DNA of 64,000 bases from Lumnitzera littorea. Taxonomy: Eukaryota > Streptophyta > Magnoliopsida > Myrtales > Combretaceae. How positions within the stretch are numbered: position 1 is the first letter of the stretch; each line of letters starts with the position of its first letter. Below the pieces are notes generated by a model that was not told the origin of the DNA, made no database searches, and was given only the letters and a program-made list of their open reading frames with translations. Location of the stretch: NCBI GenBank assembly GCA_024138015.1, contig JAMXBB010000008.1:48770446-48834445 (forward strand). The letters run 5' to 3'. This document shows, in pieces, positions 24,404 to 34,443 of the stretch. Position numbers and translations under genes: made by a program.

Positions 24404-25893
24404 TAACCCTTTTTAAGATGAACTACTACTACTACCACTAAAATCCTTAAGCCCCTAACTTCTAATTGATACCACTCCTAATGTTTGTTGTGCCCCTTAG
24501 TGGCTTTGGCTAACACTTAGCGTTTAAAACCCTAGCCATCGCTACCGCCTTCTTCGAAACACCATTCACTAGCCCTTTTTAGCCAAAATCAACACCACAG
24601 CTAAACTCGTGGTTGTCTAAAACCCTATGTCCAATACTCTTTCGACCTTTAGCAACCATTAACCACATGTCACTTGCAACCACCACTCACCGCCCAACAC
24701 TAAAAGCCACCAAATGACCACCATTGGCCGTATCACTTTGGTAAACCCCCGCTATCCAATCAAAAACACATTAAAAAGCATTTTCACACAAAAAGATTGG
24801 CTTGAAATAGCTTGGAAACACCACCTCGACAGCTTGAGCTTCTTCCTCTACATACGTACGTAAGAGGCACGTGATCTGCGCCCTAAATCCAACCTAAAAA
24901 CTAGGTCTAAACCTAACTTTGACTTATGCGCCTTACTTAGTTTGATCTCCTTTTTTTTTTTTCCTTGTATTTTTTTTCTTTTGTATTTTGTTGCACATTC
25001 TCATTGTAAAAAATTAAAATAAATAAGAAAAAAAAAGAAAGAAAGAAAGAGAAAAAAAATGTGAAGGAAGGAAAGATTTTTTTATTTTATTTTCTTATGC
25101 TTCAATAAAAAGTGAAAATTAATAATAAAAAAATAAGAAAAATAAGAATAAAAGATTTAAATCACTTAGAAAAACTTGATTTCAAAAATGAAAATTAATA
25201 AATCCTTTTCAAAGTTAGGGCTTTCTAAGATTTTCCAAAAGTATGACACCCAAATTAGGACCTTTTAGAATTTTTCTTAAATAAAATATAACCGATAAAA
25301 AAAAATAATGTAAATTCAATTGTTTTTCAAGTCTAAAAGAAACCAACCCACTAATGTTTTCGTCGAATGAATTATGGAAAGTTTGATCCTTATTAGAGGG
25401 TATATAAACACTTATGGAGCGACTTAAAATGAGAAATTATTTTTATTTTCCCTTTTGTAGATAAACTTAATTTCTTAGTTTATTCTTCTTCTTTTTGAAA
25501 ACAAATCAATTTTCTTTAATTGTAAACGTAGAATTAGCTAAAAGGGTATTTTAAAATGATAAACTTAATTTCAAAAGGATAAAAATATTACTTGATTAAG
25601 GTTTAATATGGTAGCCCCCGAATCCAAAACCTTTGGTTTTCAAAAACTATTTTAAAAATTGATTTTTGCAATAGACTAGTAGCTAGGTTAAAATTGATTT
25701 ACCTAATTGATTTAACCTAACTTATGTTTTCTCGACTTCAATCGGGTGACAACTCTAAATTTTTTAAAAATTAAAAAAAAATAAACAAGTTTTTCTTAAT
25801 CCTTAGCCGAAGATTTATATTGAATGGGTATAGGATTCAATATAGGTCAGGTTAAGAAAAATATTAAAAACTAGGAAAAATTCAAGCTCTACA
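24404..25893 (+). repeat. E3 3' LTR (5' end missing or replaced)
   Basis: Aligns with 17904-19472 to its last bases (AAAAATTCAAGCTCTACA against AAAAATTGAAGCTTGACA). The first 150 bp of the 5' LTR have no counterpart. The text before 24404 is a CT microsatellite and unrelated sequence. TSD TAATG follows directly. Confidence 0.87.
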
Positions 25894-25898
25894 TAATG

Positions 25899-27283
25899 CA
25901 TAAGAATGTTGTTTGGATTCTTGAAAAAGGTTTTCCCACATGTCACGCTCCTTGTAAATAACTTCTATACAGGCTTGTTCTAGATCCATGTAGATTCTAA
26001 TTTTAGGGTTCGAATCTGTTAGTGTGGGCTTTATAGCCTCTAGCGCTTGATGTTGGATTGCCCTTATCTTATGGAGCTGATCATGTAGATATTCTTTGGT
26101 GACCTTATGCTTGTCCACTTCTCTCATCCATTCTCTAAAATCAATGTTAGGGCTGATCGTCCTTATTTCCCATAGTTTCTTGATTGCTTGGAGTTTTGAT
26201 ATCTTTTTATGCCATCGAAGGATGAAGATCTTCATAATCAACAGTGGTGATATCTAGTGAGGGCCTGTAGACTATATCCTGAACTCCTCTAAATTACCTG
26301 ATCATGTTGTTTGGTTAATAACTTGTATACCACTTCATCCCAATTAAGGGGACTGCTTGATAATTTTTATAAACTAATATTAGCCTTTTAAAGTTGCTCT
26401 ACCTGGCTGTCCATATAATATCAACAACTTGGAACTTTTGTAAGACTTTAACCCAATAATAAGTAGATTTCTCTTATGGTAGTTAAACTTTGTCAACAAA
26501 TGAATCTATTAAGTCAATCTTGTAGGTAAACTCTCTTTGGATGAGGTTAAGCTCAGAACACTTCATATGACTTATAAGCCAGATGTCATGCTAGGCTTGA
26601 GTGAGCCATCATTTTTTCTTTTCAAGTTGTTTAGGCTTCTAACTTGCTTTGCGAGTAAGGTTGGGATGAAAGACTTTCCTTCGAGAAACTAGCTTACTAA
26701 TTTTGCAACCTTAAAGTACATAAGGAGGTTCCCATTCGGGATTAGGATGATCCTGGATGCTACCAGGATAAAAGCTTTAATTTTGTTTTGCCTCCAAGTT
26801 TTGGAATCGCCACAAAGGATGGTCTACTTGTTAGAATTAGGTTCAATTGTAAACCAATTTGTCAAGTCTACCAAATTGATGCAATTCTTGTTACAATCTT
26901 TTAGGGCCTTGTTTACTTTAGCCTTCTGAATCCCTAAATTCTGGAAAGAGCGTTGACTAGGTAGACTTCCATGTTAGGAATATATATGCTACCCAAGGGA
27001 AGTGCTTGAAGTGGTTGAGTATATTCTTCAAGTGTTGGGCTAATTAGGTGAGGTCCAACTCAAAAAGCTACATCTTTAAGTTCCTAAAAATAAGTGAGGG
27101 CCTTAATAAGGTTTATTCAATCTTGACCTTAGAAAGAGACAGAATGGGCCTCATTTGATCTGTGATGATCTCTTGCTCTCATGGGTTAAAGTATTGAAGC
27201 CATTGGTTCAAAGCAGGCTTGAGCTTAATGGGCTTAGCAACAAACTTCTCTTTATAATACACGGAGTTGGAAGAGCAGCCCAT
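25899..27283 (-). pseudogene. E1 first ORF: DUF7745-like plant retroelement protein (broken)
   Basis: The likely start is the ATG at 27281-27283 (MGCSSNSVYYKEKFVAKPIK). Then, with stops and shifts, come blocks typical of the plant domain I know as DUF7745, which precedes gag in some Ogre/Tat elements: KPALNQWLQYF, a TYFWDL-like block, PTLEEYTQLL, LSRILGIQKAKVNKALKDCN, ILVASRIILIPNGNLL and AKQVRSLNNLKRK. The C-terminal half at 25899-26241 is one open frame with SNPKIRIYMDLEQACIEVIY and KERDMWENLFQESKQH. E3 cuts it at TAATG; the last 40 or so codons are at 17602-17750. Its function in the element is unknown; domain recognition is from memory. Confidence 0.72.
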
Positions 27284-28715
27284 TTCTAGAATAATTACAA
27301 AAAAAAAAAGAATTTGTTACAAAAAATGAAAAAGACTATTCACAATGAAATTTTAAAAGAAACGTATTTACATCAAATCTATATTTACATCATTAATTAC
27401 AATGAAATTACAAGTAAAAAAAAAAAAAAAAAAGGAATCTCTGGGTTGCCATCTCTTTTATGTCATCTTGCTTAATTATTTGTCGGTTTTGAACGTCTTG
27501 CATATATAAAGGGTAGGTTCTAAAGGTCTGTAAGCTTTGTGACTTTATGCATTTTTGGAGAAATGGCTCATTGTTCATATTGAACCTTAAGTGAGGTAGC
27601 CTAATTAACCTTAAGTGGTGGTTATACTACAACACTCGAAGCCTATATAATGGCTCCTTATCCTAAGGTTCTAATACAACCTGTGTTTGACCGTGTCCAC
27701 CATGTATTCAAGGTGCATTTAATAAACCCCCCAAAAGTTTAACTGTAAGAACAAAAGTCAGTACAATTGTATAAAAATAAAAATAGGAAAAAGTATAAGA
27801 AAGTTTCTAACGTTAACTTGTATATATGAATTAGTTCTTAATTTTTCATTTAGTTAATTTTAGTCATCAATATTTTAATAAATTTACAAACTAATCCATC
27901 TATTAGTTTTGTTGTTAATATAGACACGTAGCAAAATCTTATTCATTTGAATAATTAATTTAATTAAATAAACTAATAATTTATATTACATAACTAAAAT
28001 TCATAAAAATCATAAGAAATACAAAAAAAGATTAAAAAAAGTAAAAAATAAATAAATATAAAATTTTGAAAAATAAAAGATAAATATTATTTAGTAATAT
28101 ATATTTATATAAATGTATATATATTAATATTTAATTTAAAATAAATCCATATAAATGAATAAAATAGAAAAATGTAAAAAAATTTAAATCCGGTTACCCT
28201 AAGGCCAAGGGGTAGCCAAATTTAAATTTTTTTATTTTTTAATTATTTTATATTAATTTATTTTAAAATAAAAACTAATATATATATATGTATATAAATA
28301 TATATTATATTTATTATTAAGGGTTTTTTTCACTTTTGTAATTTTTTAAATTTTTCTATGAATTTTTTATATTTTTATCATTTTTATAATTATTTTTGTA
28401 TTTTTTATTTGAAATTTATACGTTGAAAAATTATATGTTGATATGTGTTTATATTAATGGAAATTTTAATACAATCTAATGGAAGGAATTATTTGATATA
28501 ATTTGAAAAGATTAAGGATTGAAATGAATTAAATAAAAGGTAAAGAATTGAATTGTTAAAACGTCATATGGTAGGAACTTTTTTGCATTTTTCCCATAAA
28601 AATATAAGAAAAGAAAAAAAAAATAACACTTAACATTGGTATTTTGAAAGTGATTCCTAAATTCAAAAGGTTGAGTGGCTAGCCCTCTTGATGGTCCCCA
28701 ATACAGTTAACCTCA
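27284..28715 (-). other. E1 5' leader with PBS, carrying a MITE
   Basis: Noncoding between the 5' LTR and the first ORF. The part next to the LTR (minus strand from 28715: TGAGGTTAACTGTATTGGGG) is a strongly decayed copy of the primer site seen in E3. The following AAGAGGGCTAGCCACTCAA matches E3 at 19499-19517. The MITE occupies 27786-28595. An A20 run lies near 27420. Confidence 0.65.
27786..28595. mobile_element. MULE-type MITE (810 bp), long terminal inverted repeats, exact 9-bp TSD
   Basis: Exact 9-bp duplications ATAAAAATA flank it (27777-27785 and 28596-28604), the size made by Mutator-like transposases. The left end GGAAAAAGTATAAGAAAGTT pairs with the reverse complement of the right end, GGGAAAAATGCAAAAAAGTT. 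The complementarity extends, imperfectly, through most of both arms to a centre near 28190-28200 (GGTTACCCTAAGGCCAAGGG), so the whole element can fold on itself. No transposase frame is present. Confidence 0.88.
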
Positions 28716-30973
28716 TGTCTATTAGTTAAAATCCTCAACAAGAATCAAGAAAAATTTTGTTTCTTTATTTTTTAAAAATGTCTAAAGTCACTACCCGATG
28801 AGATCGAGAAAGGTGATCAAATTAGAATCAATTAAGCTGATTGATTCTAATTTGGGCACTAGCTTGCAATTTCAAAAACCTTTTTGAAAAGGTTTCAAGA
28901 AACTAAATATCCAAGTTCGGAGACTACCTTATTAAACCCTAATTGGGTACCATCTTAACCTTCCTAATTTAATATTTATCTTTCAAAATACTATTCTAAC
29001 TCTTATTTATAAATGAACCAATAAATGAAAATGTATCTACTTATAGAAAATGAAGAAACGTGAAAATCATTTGTAAAAGGGAAAAAAAATAAAATTTTTA
29101 CATATTTTAAGTCGCCTCATAACTAGGTGCAGGTACCTACATGCTTGTTATTTGAGATCAAACTTCCATAATTTGTCCTGAAAATTTAAGCATATTGGTT
29201 TCTTTTTAATTTCTAGAAATCAATTAGATTTATGTTTTTATCAATTCATCTTCATTTAAGAAAAATTTTAAAAAGGATCCTAATTTGAAAAATTTTAAGG
29301 AAGTCCTATTTTCAGAAAGAGGGTTTGTTAATTGGACTTTTACTTAAAATCTTGTTTCTAAGTGTTGTTTTTCTTCATTTTTTTTTATATATGTTTTTTT
29401 ATTTTTAACCAAAACGTGCTTTAAATAAAGAAGTAAAATAACAAAGCTTCTTGTCTTCTCCTTTTTTTTTCTTTCTTCACCTTTTTTCGAATTTTTTTTC
29501 TTATATATATGTATGTGTATGTGTGCGTGTGTGTATTACAATAAAACACTAAAGAAAGGAAGGAAAAATAAAATAAGCAAAATACAAAATAAAGGAAGAG
29601 AGGGTTGGACTAGAATATAGCTCACGGATAGCTAGGTTGGGTTGGTTCAGATGGTAGGTAGCATTCAGGTCGTAGAGTAGAGGAAGAACCGCAGTAGCCT
29701 AGAGAGTAGATTTTGCTCAAATAAAAAACTAAAACGACTAGGAAAGAACATTTTCATGAGTTTCTAATTAGGCTTTGGGGGGGGAAGGGGGTGTTGTGGG
29801 GGGTTAGTCTTGATGCTATAGTGAATGGTGGTTGTTCATGATAGTTGAAGAGCTGGCTGTTGGTGGTGGTGATCATAAAACAAGGGTGGTAGCAACTAGG
29901 CTTGCGAAATAGCTTAGGCCAGGGATTGTAAGGTATAAGGTTGTTGGCAATGAGGTTGGTTTGAGGAGATAACCATCAAAAGCGATGGTTTCACAAGTGG
30001 TCAATGAGGAGGAGAGAGAAAGAGAATTGAGCTAGAGAGAGTGTGCTCGGAAATGAGCAAAAGGAGGAGTTTTAGTGAGTGCTAATGAGAAGTGATGCAC
30101 GGGAAGGTCTAATTTATAGGAAAGTAAGCTCACTCGAGCTTGGTAAGGCCATTAACGACTAATTCAACCATTAATGGCCAAGTAGTGTAATCTTTGAAAA
30201 GGTGGAAATTAACATGATTTGGGTGATTACATGAGCTAGAGAAGTTTAATACTTACTTCTAAGTTCGATTGGAAGCTTTGATTACTTCCTAAAACTTTTA
30301 GATTTGACAATAAAGCACAAATATTTATCTCAGATATCAAGTTGTGCTTGATTTTCTTAGCTCAATTTCAATATGAAAACTAATGTATTTGGATGTAATT
30401 TTAGTCCAACTACAAAATTTGCCATGTTATCTTTGAGATTTCACCATTAAATTGGTGAAATCTTGAAGAAAATTGGACCAAATAAGCTTTTGAAGTGCAC
30501 TGATCAACAAGGAGAAATAGAGGATTATTGAGTGAAGAAGATGGAAGTAGCCTAGGTGTACGTATGACGGGCCTAGATGGCGCGTATAGTGCATGTGCCA
30601 AATTAAAAAATAATAAGTGTACAATGCCTATTTTCTTATAGAGTTCGCTCGTATACTGGTTTATGTTCTCTTTTAAAAAAAAAAAAATTACCACACTAAA
30701 CCTAATTCTAGCCTAAAATTAGATCGTAGATGACTGGACTTAAAATTTAGTCCTATGTTTAATTAATTTTTAAAACCAAGCCCAAATTACTAAATGTGTT
30801 GTATTTTGACCCCACGCTAAATGACCTATGGTTTTTTATTTTCCTAAAAAAATTTTTCTAGTCCTAAACTTTTTTTTTTTAATTTTTAATTTTTTTGTAT
30901 TTCTTGAATTAGGACCCTTTTCTCCATTCTTAAAAAAAAAAAAAAAACTAAGGTTAAAAATATGGTGTCTATA
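28716..30973 (-). repeat. E1 5' LTR
   Basis: About 2.26 kb. In reverse complement it aligns with the E3 LTRs in its start (CACC, AAGAATGGAGAAAAGGGTCC, CTAATT) and its second half (CTTAAATGAAGATGAATTGA, AGAAACCAATATGCTTAAAT, TAGGTACCTGCACCTAG, GAGGCGACTTAAAAT). The minus strand ends ATAGACA before the primer site. It lacks the Pro-coding-like block of E3 and has its own middle (29600-30150). The outer end is placed at 30973 by alignment, with the first G changed to A. Confidence 0.78.
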
Positions 30974-33900
30974 ATAGGAACTTCAAAAACATGACACAAT
31001 CTAGTTTCAAATGAGATAAATGATAGAATAAATGCTTCAAAAAAGAATTATAAACTCACTTTAAACAATAGGAGACTTTGAGAACCAAAGATGACAAATG
31101 AGACAAACGATTAGTTAACATTTGAACTACTAGGCACCCTTGCTACTTATTGATGTTTTTTATCACAAAGATGACCTTTAATGCTTAAAAAAACTTTAAA
31201 AATAGAACCTTGATTGAATAAGCTTTGTAACAACTATTTATTTGCAAAATTTTGATAAGAAATGGTTAAGATGTGGCCAAAATGTGTTTTGATATGCTAG
31301 ATAATTGTAGCAGTCACACCTTAACGACCCAATTTTTTTATGTTACTACAACCTCTACAAATTTCAAAATATCGAGTATCCACTTCTCAGATCTTAAAGT
31401 CTGATTTAGTTGAGTTTTATCTTGAAACTCAACTGATAAGACCTCGAACAAACCCCTTTAAGTGACTTCTATAGAATTTTCCCTTGTTAGTCAATCACTG
31501 TCAACCAAAATTGCAAAAAATTCTGCAATTTGTAGAAAAGTTGAAACAATGAGCTTCTACCTCTTAAATGTTCATAACACATCAAAGTTTAATACTATAA
31601 AATATCATGAGAATTTGACCATTAGGACCTACAACCAATCCCTCAAAGTAGCATTTGCTATTTTGTCTTTCACTTGTTTTTCATGACCATTGATTTTATT
31701 TTAATCACCATTTTCTCATATGACCTCCAAACTAAGCGAGAGCAAGTCCTAGAGACTCTTGATGTCTTATAATTTTATTTTTAGTTGGTTTGAGGTAACA
31801 CTTACTTCACTAGGGTCAGCTCCTAATTATGGAACTATGATATTAGTTCTACAATAAAGTACACAGACTTTCACAAGAACATAAAAATAAGTTAGAACTC
31901 ATGTTGACTTATCGATAGAACCTTGTTAATTCTATTGTAATAATGATGCGAAAGGGTTTTTAATGTTTCACAAAAGAAAAGCTATTAATTTTGAATAAAA
32001 AATTAACTGATTTGACAAGCATAAAAATTTCCAAGGCAAAAACTACGTAATTTTCCAATTACATCTAAGTTTTGTTAGTTGAATTAGTATTTATAAGCTT
32101 GAATCATATATAAGTGTAGCTAATTATAGTGCATGATGATGGAAGCTACTAACTTGCTAGAAAAAAAAATTAGGATTCGTCATGTTAAAATGACTAAAAA
32201 AAGGTAGCCTTAATTGGTGTTAAAGGGGAGTATCAAGTATGTGACTTAGACATGTTGATAATGAAGAGGAGCCTCTACATGATGATTTAAACATGTTGTT
32301 AAGGAAGGAAATGAGTGTTAAAGAGCTGGATTGATTTGATTTGTTATGGAAATGTTAAGATAGGATTCAAAATGTAGAGATTCGATGAGTTATAAGATGA
32401 AATAAATAAGTTAGAATGTAGGGCAAAGAGTATATCAGTAGAGACTATAAGTTTAAACATTTCTTAGAATTTAGGTCAAAAGGTTCTCTAAGTGAATTTA
32501 TGCAATTAAACATGTAAAAAAGTTGATTTAGGAAGTACTTTTAATAAGGACCTTAAAATTACCTCAACTTTGAATGTTATTCAAAAAGCCCCCTAACTAA
32601 GAACTTTAAAATTGCATTAACTTAAAATTTGAGTAAAAACATACTAGGATGGATTTCACTAAAGTAATAACTTTAAATCTTTAACGCTTAGGTATAAATG
32701 ACTTAATAACTTAAACATGAATAACTTAATCCTATAATTAACAAGCAAATTATTGATATTATGTATATGGAAACTAAGAGTATAAACCGTAATATAGGAG
32801 CCATTAAGGAGTAATGGCAAATATAGATCAAAATGCATGGATTTAATTAGATTATGGGGCATACAACAAGTGAAGAAAGTGACTCAGAAAGTGTGTCAAG
32901 AGGACCATTCAAGTATAATTAAACCAATAGTAACTCAGAAAGTATCTAGTGGATACCTAAAGGAGTTGAGTAGAGATTAGCAAATACAACCAATTCGAGC
33001 AACAAAGTGGGATCAGTACCTTATAGCATTTTAGAGTACTATTTCAAAATACTTGGAAATTTTAGTATGTTATTGTTTATGATTGTAGTTTACCTTTTTG
33101 TGCATATACAACGTATTTGCTTTGATACTAGTTTGTTGTTGTGATAGTTGACCTCTATGTTGTGTATGTGTGTGTGTGTTTTTTTTTTTTTTTTTTTTTT
33201 TTTTTTTGTATACCGCTTCCTTTGGATTGCTTGAAATTGGTTGATCACCTCCAAAATGAACTAATTTTAACTCAACCTAACTTCTAACTGATATGCATCA
33301 CAACCTATTAGGAGAAACGACTAAGATTGTTAAGCTAAACATAGATCCTTTGATGAGGATAGTTGAGATGGTTCTTTCCCTACCCTTAGTTAAACTAAGT
33401 GACAGGAGAGAAGGTCATAACAAGGTTTGAGACAATGGTCTGAAGGTAGTCTCTAGTGGAAGCTATTCTCAATTGTACAAGCTTTGGTTTGGCTTTGATT
33501 CATAAGTATATGCGCTAAACTCATTAACTTGAAGTAAAGCAAGTGCACTTTCTCTAATCTCACGATGGATCGGATAACATCATGCGAGGATACTTACTTG
33601 TTCATGCATTGCATCTAACTGACTTAATTGAAAACCCTAGTTATATTGTGCTAAATATATATTTGTATCTTCATCCCACTTATTGAGCAAGTTGTTGCTT
33701 AGTCCCCTATATATTATTTTGCAGATCTAGAGTCATAAGTTGAGTTTCACTTATTCTTCCAATTAGCAGTTAGTGGGGCTGGGAAGTAATGATAAAGAAG
33801 ATTGCTGCCAAGCTTTTATTTCCTTTTATCTCCTTTTTGTAACTTAATAGGAAAATTAGTTAGGCCTCTCAAGGCAGCCTAGTAGTTTGTCTTTTAGTAT

Positions 33901-34438
33901 TTATATATATAACAAGAACCTATAGATTTATAAGTTTCTTTTAAAAAATGTAACTTTTCATATAAATATAATCTTTGTAAATATATTGATGATGTAAATT
34001 TATGTGCTACAGTTATCTTATAAAAATTGAACTTTTGAAAGATTAAACTATAGGTTTTATATCAAATAGGTATTAAATTAGATGCTTCAAAGTGGTTGAG
34101 TTGAGTATACCTTGTGTAAATTATGCTTATAATAGCAACAATGAAGCCAATTTCTATCTTAGAATAGTCTATACGATAGGATTGTTGTGACTTATCTTAT
34201 TTGGAGCATGATAATTGCAGCCAATAATATCACATACTTTAAGAAGTTAAGGAGAAAAAGGTGCATATTGCTATTTTTAGTGTAAAAGGTGAATTAAGGT
34301 AATGGACATTTATAACCATAGTAAAATATTAAAATTATAGATAGTAGATGATATAAAATATTTATGTTATTAAATGGTGATTTGGGTAAAAGAAAAAAAG
34401 ATACCAAAAGCCCCCTCTTTTAATTTGATAATATAGAC
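30974..34438. other. AT-rich spacer between the two stacks, unassigned retroelement remnants
   Basis: No convincing protein frame in either strand. Near 31310 the text CACACCTTAACGACCCAA is like the end of a minus-oriented LTR. Near 33660-33735 a plus-strand stretch (CCACTTATTGAGCAAGTTGT, pyrimidine run, TTTTGCAG) looks like the splice-acceptor-like tract found in some long LTRs or leaders. I could not pair these with partner LTRs or TSDs. Confidence 0.4.
33162..33207 (+). repeat. TG microsatellite followed by a T29 run
   Basis: TGTATGTGTGTGTGTG runs into 29 consecutive T (33179-33207). It is a simple repeat, possibly the reversed poly-A tail of a lost retroposon; there is no other sign of one. 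Confidence 0.85.
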
Positions 34439-34443
34439 AATAT

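Larger units (their letters stand above)
17756..25893 (+). mobile_element. E3: non-autonomous (LARD-like) Ogre/Tat-family retrotransposon, TSD TAATG
   Basis: Exact 5-bp duplications TAATG flank it (17751-17755 and 25894-25898). It starts TGTAAACATCCC and ends CTCTACA. Two direct LTRs (17756-19472 and about 24404-25893) surround 4.9 kb without any gag, protease, RT or integrase motif. Next to the 5' LTR is GTGACTCTACTAGGGA, a decayed tRNA-Arg primer site as used by Ogre-type elements. The LTRs align with the E1 5' LTR in opposite orientation, and the internal 23020-23905 minisatellite is the one found in the E1 3' region. It is thus a non-autonomous relative that inserted into an element of its own family. 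Confidence 0.9.
1..30973 (-). mobile_element. E1: decayed Ogre/Tat-like Ty3/gypsy retrotransposon, host of nested insertions (3' end off the left edge)
   Basis: Read on the minus strand, the order is 5' LTR (28716-30973), PBS, leader, extra ORF, gag, protease, RT, RNase H, second RNase H-like domain, integrase and 3' minisatellite. This order, the extra ORF before gag and the PBS resembling tRNA-Arg are typical of Ogre/Tat elements. The element is not contiguous. E2 (6450-14904), E3 (17756-25893), a MITE (27786-28595) and a solo LTR (99-958) interrupt it. Reading resumes across the insertions in the same domain: the protease domain continues from 14905 to 6449, and the first ORF from 25899 to 17750. 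The 3' LTR must lie left of base 1, so the TSD of E1 cannot be tested. All ORFs carry stops. The clade assignment is inferred from protein motifs remembered from the family. Confidence 0.85.

Noticed and set aside
31462..31686. 74-codon plus-strand ORF
   Set aside because: No recognisable motif, in an AT-rich spacer with LTR-like remnants; not supported as a gene.
33660..33735. Possible host-gene intron acceptor
   Set aside because: The pyrimidine tract plus TTTTGCAG is also usual in long LTRs or leaders, and no exon-like coding follows.
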